A stretch of 28,437 nucleotides of DNA from a virus, in IMG/VR virus record IMGVR_UViG_3300041405_000395, positions 1-28,437 of that record; one strand, 5' to 3'. Under the pieces are notes generated by a model that saw only the letters and a list, made by a program, of their open reading frames with translations, ran no database searches and was not told the DNA's origin. The stretch's first letter is position 1, and each line of letters starts with the position of its first letter. Positions 6,076 to 12,009 of this stretch are shown here, piece after piece. Position numbers and translations under genes: made by a program.

Positions 6076-6832
6076 AGCGACAGTCAAATATCATTTTGCG
6101 AAGACAGCGAGCTTTGCCGGTATGCCGCCTGCAACAGCCTCAGATGCTTTATCTGGCACCGACTATATGGCAGCCATGGGAATGACACAGAGTCGTGCTC
6201 CGCTGGGTTACAGTGCGTTTATGGGTAAGGTTGGAGTAAGCGATAACGACGCCCGACGCGCCGTATCGTTATTAACTGAATATGCTTTGAGTACCTGCGA
6301 TAAGGTTGCCGCCTTACGCAAGCTAGACACTGATATTAAGCCAGCGGTTATGCAAACGCTCGCAACTTATGCCTACATGGATTATTGCCGCAGCGCTGCC
6401 AGCGTCAAGCCGTGCGAATGCTGCCAAGCGAAAGGGTTTATTGAGGCGGATGTGTTCACCATGAAGTCACCTCTATCAGGCGGATCATCCCGAAGCGTGA
6501 AAGAGGTTGTTCGCGTTATCTGCAAGACCTGCAGCGGGAAGGGTGTAGTCTCGTCATCATGCCGTGATTGCAGCGGACGTGGACGGGCGGTTGATCGCAA
6601 GCTTACTGAAGAGCAGGGCGTACCGGTCATGGGTGACTGTAAGCGATGCTATGGCCGCGGTTATGAGCGCGTTCCCGCTGTGGAGGCGTTTCGCAGCGTC
6701 TGCGAGATTACCGATGCAGTCAGCTTGGCTACGTGGGATCGAAGTGGAAAGCCGTTCTATGACCAACTAATCGGCAAGCTGGAGATTGAAGAATCGTGGG
6801 CTAACTCCGCCCTGAATAAGGTAACCGGATAG
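6065..6832 (+). CDS. Q: Late antiterminator Q (phage 82-type, DnaJ-like zinc fingers)
   Basis: This 255-residue protein matches the Q family of the phage 82 type. It carries four Cys pairs with DnaJ-like glycine-rich spacing: C117ECC120QAKG, C153KTCSGKG, C166RDCSGRG and C192KRCYGRG. A helical N-terminal region (TDYMAAMGM, LGYSAFM, DARRAVSLLTEYA) and a C-terminal helix (IGKLEIEESWANSALNKV) flank the zinc region. By family it binds DNA at the late promoter, joins the paused RNA polymerase and makes it terminator-resistant, switching on lysis and morphogenesis genes. ATG 6065 has AGGAGG (6055-6060) inside the HNH gene. It is followed by the 433-nt late leader. Confidence 0.92.
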   Translation: MSLEATVKYHFAKTASFAGMPPATASDALSGTDYMAAMGMTQSRAPLGYSAFMGKVGVSDNDARRAVSLLTEYALSTCDKVAALRKLDTDIKPAVMQTLATYAYMDYCRSAASVKPCECCQAKGFIEADVFTMKSPLSGGSSRSVKEVVRVICKTCSGKGVVSSSCRDCSGRGRAVDRKLTEEQGVPVMGDCKRCYGRGYERVPAVEAFRSVCEITDAVSLATWDRSGKPFYDQLIGKLEIEESWANSALNKVTG

Positions 6833-6841
6833 CGCAATCGG

Positions 6842-6878
6842 AAATAGCTCATTATTTTATCGTGGGCTATTTACTTTT
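6842..6878 (+). terminator. Possible terminator after Q
   Basis: AAATAGC (6842-6848) and GCTATTT (6866-6872) can form a 7-bp AT-rich stem with a 17-nt loop, followed by ACTTTT. It lies 10 bp after the Q stop, where an early-operon terminator would be expected. The stem is weak, so confidence is low. Confidence 0.3.
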
Positions 6879-6978
6879 CAGGAAGCTGGGGATATGATTC
6901 CTAACAGTTGAAGTTGCGCGCTGTTGTTTGACGCGTTAACCTGAAAGAGTCAGTTCCATCGATTTGTGATAGTCAAAG

Positions 6979-7014
6979 CGCCCTGCGGTCTCACCAGCTG
7001 CGAGGGCGTTTTTT
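6979..7014 (+). terminator. Intrinsic terminator in late leader, first
   Basis: CGCCCT (6979-6984) pairs with AGGGCG (7003-7008) around an 18-nt loop that can pair further. It is followed directly by TTTTTT (7009-7014). Its position upstream of all late genes fits either a leader terminator that Q overrides or an early-transcript stop. Confidence 0.6.
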
Positions 7015-7020
7015 ATTTCT

Positions 7021-7067
7021 ATACCCCACAGGGGATAAGATTCAGCGCATACCCTGTAGCGGATAAG
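7021..7067 (+). repeat. Pair of 19-bp direct repeats in late leader
   Basis: ATACCCCACAGGGGATAAG (7021-7039) and ATACCCTGTAGCGGATAAG (7049-7067) match at 15 of 19 positions, with 28 bp between their starts. Copy 1 contains a CCCC-ACA-GGGG palindrome. The repeats lie between the two leader terminators. They could be protein-binding sites of the late switch, but no function is proven. Confidence 0.5.
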
Positions 7068-7089
7068 TAACATCACTAAACTATTTCAG

Positions 7090-7117
7090 AAGGTCAGCCA
7101 TAGAGCTGGCCTTTTTT
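7090..7117 (+). terminator. Intrinsic terminator in late leader, second
   Basis: AAGGTCAGC (7090-7098) and GCTGGCCTT (7105-7113) form a 9-bp stem with one G-T pair and a 6-nt loop, followed by TTTTTT (7112-7117). This is the best-looking terminator of the leader and the likeliest equivalent of lambda tR', which Q-modified polymerase would read through. Confidence 0.75.
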
Positions 7118-7228
7118 CGTTTCAGCGCCCAAGGATTTCCCTCTGAGTTCTTCCTGTGTCTTTTCACTCGGGTGCTTTTTATTCTCACAGCATGAAGCCG
7201 GAATATCCGTGCTACGCCGGAGACGGCC

Positions 7229-7273
7229 ATGACAAATACACAAACAGTAGCCCGCGGGGTAGCTCATGGGTGA
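7229..7273 (+). CDS. Possible 14-residue leader peptide
   Basis: ATG 7229 has a good GGAGA site at 7219-7223 with 5-nt spacing. It opens a 14-codon frame that ends at TGA 7271-7273, overlapping the start of the first lysis gene (ATG 7266), which itself has only a weak site. Translation of this leader could feed ribosomes to the lysis gene. No homology supports it, so this is a tentative call. Confidence 0.3.
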   Translation: MTNTQTVARGVAHG

Positions 7274-7664
7274 AAGCAGCATAATCACAGGCGTGCTCGG
7301 CCTCTTATTTGGCGGCGGCGCAGTGGCAGTTCTCTGGAAACCATTAGCGGCCAGCCTTGTCTCTCTTGGCATAAGTAATCGCGCTGGCGGAGAGATAATC
7401 TCCAATTACAAAGAGCAGGTGCAGTTGCTGAAAGAGAGCAACGCCATTCTCCGCGAAGAAAACGACGAATTGCGGGAGCGTCATGACCGTAACTTACGCC
7501 GTATATCAACCCTTGAGACTGACCTGAAGCTGATTAAAAACGCCCTGAGCATCCTCCTTGCGATGTCTGAGGCCAGTACCGCTGTCGGAAATGAGCGATT
7601 CAGAACCGAGATAGACCGGCTGATTGCGAAAATGGAGACCCACAGCGATGACGAACAGCGCTAA
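7266..7664 (+). CDS. Single-TM coiled-coil protein, first gene of lysis cassette
   Basis: A 132-residue protein with one N-terminal hydrophobic glycine-rich segment (about 5-30, IITGVLGLLFGGGAVAVLW). A long charged heptad-like coil follows (about 47-100, KEQVQLLKESNAILREENDELRERHDRNLRRISTLETDLKLIKNALSILL). No catalytic residues are visible. Its place, first in the late operon and upstream of the endolysin, is where holins or lysis regulators sit. One TM plus a coil is unusual for a canonical S-type holin. It could be an atypical holin, an antiholin or a membrane scaffold; I cannot decide. It overlaps the next gene by 17 nt. Confidence 0.6.
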   Translation: MGESSIITGVLGLLFGGGAVAVLWKPLAASLVSLGISNRAGGEIISNYKEQVQLLKESNAILREENDELRERHDRNLRRISTLETDLKLIKNALSILLAMSEASTAVGNERFRTEIDRLIAKMETHSDDEQR

Positions 7665-7953
7665 ATATAATCACAAACGTAGCCTGATAGTCGGCTGCGT
7701 TCTCACCATGATGACACTCATCTGCATTGCAATGACCTGCCTGTTTGTTTACGTGACAAATGATGCAAACCGCCAGATTGAAAACATCCGCAATGATTAC
7801 CGCAAGGTTGCCGAGCGCCGCGATGCAAAGGTTGCCAGCCTGGCTAATCAGGTAGCATCCCTTCAGCAGCAGATGAGTTCATTACCAGATCGCACAGCCA
7901 ACAAGACTGCCGCACAGGTCAAGCAGGTAGTGAAGGAGGATGAGGGCAAATGA
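7648..7953 (+). CDS. Second single-TM coiled-coil protein of lysis cassette
   Basis: A 101-residue protein starting at ATG 7648. An upstream ATG at 7624 only adds eight residues lying inside the previous gene. It has a short positively charged N-terminus, one TM segment (about 12-36, SLIVGCVLTMMTLICIAMTCLFVYV), and a periplasm-sized coil (about 40-77, ANRQIENIRNDYRKVAERRDAKVASLANQVASLQQQM). That is the topology of an inner-membrane spanin, yet a clear Rz/Rz1 pair lies further downstream. It may be a holin accessory or a divergent spanin-like protein. The stop overlaps the endolysin start (ATGA). Confidence 0.6.
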   Translation: MTNSAKYNHKRSLIVGCVLTMMTLICIAMTCLFVYVTNDANRQIENIRNDYRKVAERRDAKVASLANQVASLQQQMSSLPDRTANKTAAQVKQVVKEDEGK

Positions 7954-8489
7954 CGAAAGGCGAAATCTTTAGCGCCATCCTCGGCAAAGAAGGGGGTTAC
8001 GTTAATAACCCGGCAGACAAAGGCGGTCCTACCAACTGGGGCATCACTCAGGCGGTTGCCAGAGCGCACGGTTACACCGGTGACATGAAAGACCTCACCC
8101 GATCTCAGGCTCTGAATATTCTTGAGTCAGATTACTGGGTAGGTCCGCGATTCGACCAGGTAGCCCAAGTCAATAATGCGATCGCTGTAGAGTTGACCGA
8201 CACCGGCGTAAACATGGGGCCATCGGTTGCCGCAAAGTTTCTTCAGCGGTCCCTGAACGTGTTCAACAATCAGGGCAAGCTTTATGCCGACATCGTGGCA
8301 GACGGTCAGATTGGGCCGCGCACTATCACTGCACTGCGATCATTCCTTTCGGCCCGCAGCCGGGATGGTGAGAAGGTGATGCTGAAAGCGCTGAACAGCC
8401 TGCAGGGCGCCCGATATATTGAGCTGGCAGAATCCAGAGTGGCTAACGAGACGTTCTCCTACGGCTGGTTTGAGAGGGTGGAAATCTGA
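7950..8489 (+). CDS. Endolysin, GH108 N-acetylmuramidase
   Basis: A 179-residue protein of the GH108 (N4-type) muramidase family. The N-terminal domain has KEGGYVNNPADKGGPTNWGIT (13-33), with Glu14 in the EGGY motif as the catalytic acid. LTRSQALNILESDYWVGPRFDQV and DTGVNMGPSVAAKFLQRSLN follow. The C-terminal part (VADGQIGPRTITALRSFL, ARYIELAESR, F-YGWFERV) matches the family's PG_binding_3-like domain. By family it cleaves the MurNAc-GlcNAc bond of peptidoglycan. No secretory signal peptide is seen, so it probably depends on a holin. It is flanked by overlapping membrane-protein genes, confirming a lysis cassette. Confidence 0.93.
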   Translation: MTKGEIFSAILGKEGGYVNNPADKGGPTNWGITQAVARAHGYTGDMKDLTRSQALNILESDYWVGPRFDQVAQVNNAIAVELTDTGVNMGPSVAAKFLQRSLNVFNNQGKLYADIVADGQIGPRTITALRSFLSARSRDGEKVMLKALNSLQGARYIELAESRVANETFSYGWFERVEI

Positions 8490-8743
8490 TGGACGCCTTA
8501 AGCATGCTGCGCGGTTCAAGTGGCAACATCTCGCTAAGCCGTACTCAGGCCATCCTCGGCTTTCTGGTGTGTAGCGGTATTCTTATCTGGCAGGCCTATA
8601 AAGGCGAGCTGAGCGAAGCAATCTTTATCGCTTACTTTGGTTTCTCTACGGCCGGCTATATCGGTGCGAAAAAAATCGCATCTGACAAAGACCTGAGCGA
8701 GCAGAAGTTGGATGCAGGCATCGATCCGGGAGCTAAGCCATGA
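8489..8743 (+). CDS. Two-TM holin candidate (DUF2644-like)
   Basis: An 84-residue protein with two predicted membrane segments (about 20-36, ILGFLVCSGILIWQAY, and 42-60, EAIFIAYFGFSTAGYIG). They are joined by a short KGELS turn, and the tail is charged and Asp/Lys-rich. The SLSRTQAI...E-F-AYFGFSTAGYIGAKK pattern resembles small phage membrane proteins of the DUF2644 kind. It is the only two-TM small protein in the cassette and so is the best candidate for a class II holin. It starts in TGATG with the endolysin stop and ends in ATGA with the Rz-like gene. Confidence 0.65.
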   Translation: MDALSMLRGSSGNISLSRTQAILGFLVCSGILIWQAYKGELSEAIFIAYFGFSTAGYIGAKKIASDKDLSEQKLDAGIDPGAKP

Positions 8744-9009
8744 GCATTGAATTCATTCTCGGCATTATCGGCGTCATTGCTGCTGCCATTATGACGGCGT
8801 TCGGCATTGGTCACTCTAAAGGCAAGGCGAAAGCAGAAGCCTCTGCAACTGAGCGAGAAACCAAAGCAGCCATCGCGTCAGAGCAGGCAGTATCTAAGCG
8901 CCAGCAAGAAACCATCAAAGGAGCTGCAGATGTACAGGAAACTGTTTCCCGCATGCCTGGCGGCGCTGTTGACGACGAGCTGCTCCGTGACTGGACCCGC
9001 AAGGACTGA
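8740..9009 (+). CDS. Rz: Inner-membrane spanin subunit (Rz-like)
   Basis: An 89-residue protein with one N-terminal TM segment (about 4-22, FILGIIGVIAAAIMTAFGIG). A Lys/Ala/Glu-rich helical periplasmic stretch follows, and the tail ETVSRMPGGAVDDELLRDWTRKD is a common ending of short i-spanins. An o-spanin lipoprotein gene starts inside its 3' end in another frame, the classic Rz/Rz1 nesting. By family the pair bridges inner and outer membranes and fuses them in the last step of lysis. Confidence 0.8.
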   Translation: MSIEFILGIIGVIAAAIMTAFGIGHSKGKAKAEASATERETKAAIASEQAVSKRQQETIKGAADVQETVSRMPGGAVDDELLRDWTRKD

Positions 9010-9151
9010 GGTAATCGATACAGCGTGCCTGTGGTCGAATCCCATCATCCTTACCAGAGCTGATGTCCTGGCTCTGGATGATGCAACCAAGCAGGCCATT
9101 CTGGTTCACAACAAAACGTGGAAAGCCAACTGCGGAACGGTGACCCAATGA
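8930..9151 (+). CDS. Rz1: Outer-membrane spanin lipoprotein (Rz1-like)
   Basis: A 73-residue lipoprotein starting at ATG 8930 behind AAAGGAG (about 8917-8923). An in-frame upstream start at 8807 lies in the Rz frame region and would bury the signal. The signal MYRKLFPACLAALLTTSC ends in a lipobox with acylated Cys18. The mature part is short and contains CLWSNPIILTRADVLALDDATKQAILVHNKTWKANC, a pattern shared by many phage o-spanins. It overlaps Rz by 80 nt in a different frame and extends 142 nt beyond it. The stop overlaps the next start (ATGA). Confidence 0.85.
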   Translation: MYRKLFPACLAALLTTSCSVTGPARTEVIDTACLWSNPIILTRADVLALDDATKQAILVHNKTWKANCGTVTQ

Positions 9152-9318
9152 GTGGCTACTCAATCTACAACATCCTCTCTGGTGCCTGCATAGGCGCACT
9201 GTTAATGACGTGGATAGGCTTCTGGATTCACCAGCGCCAGGACAAGCGGCACCGCAACGAATTAAGCAGGATGCAGCAGCAGATCATTACCGAAGTAAAG
9301 AACAGCCTCAGAAAGTGA
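9148..9318 (+). CDS. Small single-TM protein after Rz1
   Basis: A 56-residue protein starting at ATG 9148 in an ATGA overlap with Rz1. An in-frame ATG at 9118 is inside Rz1. It has one TM segment (about 6-27, IYNILSGACIGALLMTWIGFWI) and a basic helical tail (HQRQDKRHRNELSRMQQQIITEVKNSLRK). It is coupled to the spanin genes, so a lysis-related role is likely but unproven. Only 55 bp separate it from the next gene. Confidence 0.55.
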   Translation: MSGYSIYNILSGACIGALLMTWIGFWIHQRQDKRHRNELSRMQQQIITEVKNSLRK

Positions 9319-9373
9319 TCATCACTCAGCTTACCACTTCCGGTGGGCTGACTAATGGTTATAGGAGACTGTC

Positions 9374-9607
9374 ATGGCATCTAAAGACCTCACCCTGACA
9401 TCAGACTGGCAACAGATTACTGACGGAACGCAGGATGTTCAGTTGCAGGTAATGGGCGGCACCATCTGGCTGAGAGATTCCCCGAAGAAGCCAGCCGCAA
9501 ATGCTAAGGGGCACATCGTAAGCACGATGGAATGGATGGGTATTACTGCACCACAACAAATGTGGGCCCGCTCTCAGGGCGGCAATGCAACCATCATAGT
9601 GACGTGA
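9374..9607 (+). CDS. Small beta-rich protein, possible virion decoration protein
   Basis: A 77-residue protein behind a good AGGAG (9363-9367). The pattern LTLTSDWQQITDGTQDVQLQVMGGTIWLRDS...GHIVSTMEWMGITAPQQMWARSQGGNATIIVT is that of small all-beta proteins found among phage structural genes, as I recall them. The alternating hydrophobic strands and lack of helices fit a surface-bound decoration or fibre-base protein. It is the first gene of a four-gene accessory block between lysis and terminase. The function is inferred only from fold pattern and position. Confidence 0.5.
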   Translation: MASKDLTLTSDWQQITDGTQDVQLQVMGGTIWLRDSPKKPAANAKGHIVSTMEWMGITAPQQMWARSQGGNATIIVT

Positions 9608-9615
9608 GGTGAATC

Positions 9616-10896
9616 ATGGCTCTGTTTCCTCAGCGTGGCTTCACGCCAGTAAAGACTATCGTCACTGACCAGGTGAAAGCTACAGAGCTGACTATAGGCA
9701 AAGTGGTGACAAACTCACCTGACCAGCCTGCTGGCGCATCCATTACCGGAGATGCACCAAAGCAGTTTCTGAATCTGGCAATACCACAGGGACTGCCAGC
9801 CGAGACTCCGGCTCCGCCAACAATGCATGCAGGCACAGTCAAGTCCCTTCCTGCGGGCACCACTCCCACGGTAGAGATGGCCGGGAGTTACCCAAATTAC
9901 ACAGTTAATTTTGGATTTCCGGCGCCGGAAAACGGCAAAGACGCTGACCAATACCAACTTAGTATCGGCAAAGTGACTGCTTTACCATCTGACAGTCAGC
10001 CCACGGCAAGCATCACCGGTGAATATCCAAATCAGCTATTCAATGTCGGCATCCCCATCCCCAAAAATGGTGATGATGGGCGCAACGCAACACTGAAAGT
10101 TGGCAAAGTCACTACGCTGTCTTACGGAAACCCGGCAACAGTCGAGTTCACTGGTTCAGGGCCTGACCAGGTTGCAAACTTTGGCATCCCTGCAGGAAAG
10201 GATGCTCCAGAGCCAGCTCCGGTAGAGTTAACTGTAGGTACAGTCATCGCATTGCCCTCAACAAAGCAGCCCACAGTTGAGATAACCGGCAAGGCACCTA
10301 ATCAGGTTGTTAACTTTGGCATACCGGCCGGGCCGCCCGGCGAGTCTCCTCAACCGACAAGCTTCAAAATAGGCTCGGTAACAAACCTGCCAGCGGGCTC
10401 AGCGCCAACAGTGAAGATATCAGGGGCGGCACCAAGCCTGACTATCGACTTTGGCCTGCCATCCGGCGCACCTGGCGACAGCCCCTTGCCAAACAAGCTA
10501 ACCGTCGGTGCGGTAACACTGCTTTCTGCAGGCTCTAATCCCACAGTTAAGATAAGCGGGACTCCTCCAAATCAGACTGTCGATTTCGGCATCCCGGCTG
10601 GGGCGGCCGGTACAAATGCCACGCCTGTCTATTTCGAGACGATACCCGCAAAGGTAGTAACCTCAGGAACCGCCGTAAGCATCACGTTCGCAAAGAAATA
10701 TTCAACGCCACCCATTGTGACGCCTAACCCTGTATGGAATGGCGATCAGGTCGTAATGGGCCAGGCATCTGAAATCACCACCACTGGTTGCAAGGTTATC
10801 GTCAAGCAGTCTACAGGAACGCTGATACTGAACGGCAGCCCATTCGGTAACGCTCCGGTTAACACGACCGCATCCATGTTCGTAATCGGCAACTAA
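9616..10896 (+). CDS. Repeat-built fibre protein with C-terminal tip domain
   Basis: A 426-residue protein in three parts: an N-terminal 24-residue attachment region (MALFPQRGFTPVKTIVTDQV), seven repeats of exactly 45 residues (25-339), and a C-terminal tip of about 87 residues. The repeat consensus is L-x-[IV]-G-x-V-x2-L-P-x-G-x2-P-T-V-x-I-x-G-x2-P-N-Q-x-V-N-F-G-I-P-x-G. The Gly-x-Pro-rich joints have the character of collagen-like phage fibre repeats. The tip (VYFETIPAKVVTSGTAVSITFAKKY...GCKVIVKQSTGTLILNGSPF) looks like a beta-sandwich binding domain. Such repeats are known from phage fibre proteins, so a trimeric capsid or tail fibre is the likely product. P22 itself has no such gene here. 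A GAGGTGA site precedes the start. Confidence 0.75.
   Translation: MALFPQRGFTPVKTIVTDQVKATELTIGKVVTNSPDQPAGASITGDAPKQFLNLAIPQGLPAETPAPPTMHAGTVKSLPAGTTPTVEMAGSYPNYTVNFGFPAPENGKDADQYQLSIGKVTALPSDSQPTASITGEYPNQLFNVGIPIPKNGDDGRNATLKVGKVTTLSYGNPATVEFTGSGPDQVANFGIPAGKDAPEPAPVELTVGTVIALPSTKQPTVEITGKAPNQVVNFGIPAGPPGESPQPTSFKIGSVTNLPAGSAPTVKISGAAPSLTIDFGLPSGAPGDSPLPNKLTVGAVTLLSAGSNPTVKISGTPPNQTVDFGIPAGAAGTNATPVYFETIPAKVVTSGTAVSITFAKKYSTPPIVTPNPVWNGDQVVMGQASEITTTGCKVIVKQSTGTLILNGSPFGNAPVNTTASMFVIGN
9688..10632 (+). repeat. Seven tandem 135-bp coding repeats
   Basis: Repeat units begin at residues 25, 70, 115, 160, 205, 250 and 295 of the fibre protein, each exactly 45 codons long with no insertion or deletion. 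The units have drifted in sequence, but the motifs GxV, PTV, G-x2-P-N and NFGIP keep their places. Confidence 0.85.
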
Positions 10897-10908
10897 GAGG
10901 AAATAACC

Positions 10909-11175
10909 ATGTCGCTTAAACGCAACCAACTGCCTCGCTACCAGGGTAAAGACAACCAGGTACTGGCGCTCAAAATCAAAGAAGTGCGTCAGGATGTAGA
11001 TGGCGCTGGCTACATTGTGCCTGAAGATGATTTCTACCCTGAGTTTCAGGTGTCAGGTGAGTACATGAGTAAGTATCAGCCTAAAAAGGGCGGCTACTAC
11101 GTCGAGCTGATTGATGGAGATCCGATTTACATGGATGCCAAAGACTTCTCCAAGCAATACACACTGATGAAGTAA
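10909..11175 (+). CDS. Adaptor-like protein, paralogue of the next gene
   Basis: An 88-residue protein behind AGAGGA. It shares QLPxY...DNQ...ALKIKEVRQDVDGAGY..DDF......P..GGYYVE...G..IYMDAKDFSKQY with the first 80 residues of the next protein, including IK-x2-RQ-x-VDG, GGY and YM. The two are clearly tandem paralogues. It consists of the shared domain alone. It is probably a small virion protein linked to the fibre above it in the same block. The shared domain has no name I can give with certainty. Confidence 0.65.
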   Translation: MSLKRNQLPRYQGKDNQVLALKIKEVRQDVDGAGYIVPEDDFYPEFQVSGEYMSKYQPKKGGYYVELIDGDPIYMDAKDFSKQYTLMK

Positions 11176-11187
11176 CCAGGGGAAAAC

Positions 11188-11703
11188 ATGAAACGCCAAT
11201 GGCCTACCTACAGCGACACGGACAACAACTTTGTTTATGCGCTACCTATTAAGTCAATCAGGCAGACAGTAGACGGTTACGCCTACGCCAGCTTTGATGG
11301 TGACTTTGATGAGCAATACCTCTCACCGCAATTCATGGGCATTTTCCGTCCGGTAGTTGGCGGATACCTGTTTACCAGCGCATCAGGTGAACTGCTCTAC
11401 ATGAGCAAGACCAAGTTTGAAGCTCAGTACAGTGCAGCCGGTGCCGCCGCAACATGGGCGAGCATTACCGGAAAGCCAGCAACGTTTGCTCCAACTATCG
11501 GCACTACAGCGACTACAGCGATGGCTGGCAACAAGACGCCAACCTCAGCAGAGCGTGGTGGTGTACTGCAGCAGGCAGCAGAGACAGCTATCCCTGCCCA
11601 GACGGTAACTGATATCGCTACGGCACAGACGGCAGTGAACACGATCGTGACAAAGGTTAACAGCATCCTCACCAAGCTGAAGGCCGGTGGCGAGCTCGCG
11701 TAG
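11188..11703 (+). CDS. Head-fibre-like protein with paralogous N-terminal domain
   Basis: A 171-residue protein in two parts. Residues 1-80 are the paralogue of the preceding 88-residue protein. Residues 85-171 are an Ala/Thr-rich stretch (WASITGKPATFAPTIGTTATTAMAGNKT, then RGGVLQQAAETAI) ending in a helix AQTAVNTIVTKVNSILTKLKAGGELA. That ending matches the C-terminal style of phage head-fibre proteins (Phage_fiber_2 type), whose tails run GGV-x-QA-A...A...L..LN..L..L...G-L-A. The protein may anchor or form the base of a capsid fibre. It is the last gene before a hairpin and the terminase block. Confidence 0.65.
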   Translation: MKRQWPTYSDTDNNFVYALPIKSIRQTVDGYAYASFDGDFDEQYLSPQFMGIFRPVVGGYLFTSASGELLYMSKTKFEAQYSAAGAAATWASITGKPATFAPTIGTTATTAMAGNKTPTSAERGGVLQQAAETAIPAQTVTDIATAQTAVNTIVTKVNSILTKLKAGGELA

Positions 11704-11711
11704 TCATTACA

Positions 11712-11731
11712 GAGCATCTCAAGAGGTGCTC
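11712..11731 (+). other. Stem-loop between accessory block and terminase genes
   Basis: GAGCATCT and GGTGCTC-side bases pair over 8 bp, including one T-G pair, around a CAAG loop. No T-run follows, so it is not an intrinsic terminator. It may be an RNA-processing or stability element at the junction of the accessory block and the packaging genes. Confidence 0.45.
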
Positions 11732-11755
11732 GATAATGATAACAGGAGGCTAAAA

Positions 11756-11998
11756 ATGTCCGACTTAAACCTGCAAACATCGTTGACCGACCAGCAAAGA
11801 CTCCGCCTCGAACTCCTTGAGTTAGTGCAGTACGACACTGCCGCAGCTCAGGATGCCATCGCAGAGATTAAAGACGATCAGCTGAAGTTCGAACTCTTCA
11901 AGCGTCAGTACGCACTCGCACAGGGTGAACCTACTGCCGTATCCCGCACAACCAAAGCTATCCGGGGCATGAAAGAAGCTCTGGAGCTGTTCCAGTAA
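11756..11998 (+). CDS. Small conserved protein upstream of terminase
   Basis: An 80-residue helical acidic protein starting at ATG 11756, behind AGGAGG (about 11744-11749). An upstream in-frame ATG at 11687 lies inside the previous gene. The sequence has [29 protein letters not shown] and [36 protein letters not shown]. No TM or catalytic motif is seen. It precedes terS by 11 bp and might be an accessory packaging protein, but function is unknown. Confidence 0.6.
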   Translation: MSDLNLQTSLTDQQRLRLELLELVQYDTAAAQDAIAEIKDDQLKFELFKRQYALAQGEPTAVSRTTKAIRGMKEALELFQ

Positions 11999-12009
11999 GA
12001 GAGAAGCAT

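Larger units (their letters stand above)
6833..7265 (+). promoter_or_regulatory. Late control leader (Q-responsive promoter region)
   Basis: This 433-bp stretch between Q and the first lysis gene has no convincing long ORF. It is where lambdoid phages keep the late promoter, Q-binding site and pause/terminator. Visible elements are TTGACG at 6928-6933 as a possible -35 without a good -10 at normal spacing, an extended -10-like TGTGATAGT at 6965-6973, two hairpins with T-runs (6979-7014 and 7090-7117), and a 19-bp direct repeat between them. I cannot fix the transcription start from sequence alone. A third, short hairpin, CACTCGGGTG with following T residues near 7166-7180, is too small to call. 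Confidence 0.6.

Noticed and set aside
7192-7284. 30-codon plus-strand ORF before the first lysis gene
   Set aside because: No ribosome-binding site precedes its ATG, and it overlaps both the better 14-codon leader frame and the lysis gene start.
7094-7405. 103-codon minus-strand ORF across the late leader
   Set aside because: Composition is unlike a protein (Pro/Arg/Ser-rich), it covers terminator hairpins, and no start signal is present.
9325-9360. Imperfect stem-loop before the small beta-protein gene
   Set aside because: Stems TCAGC/GCTGA and CCAC/GGTG are short and no T-run follows; a terminator or promoter call is not supported.
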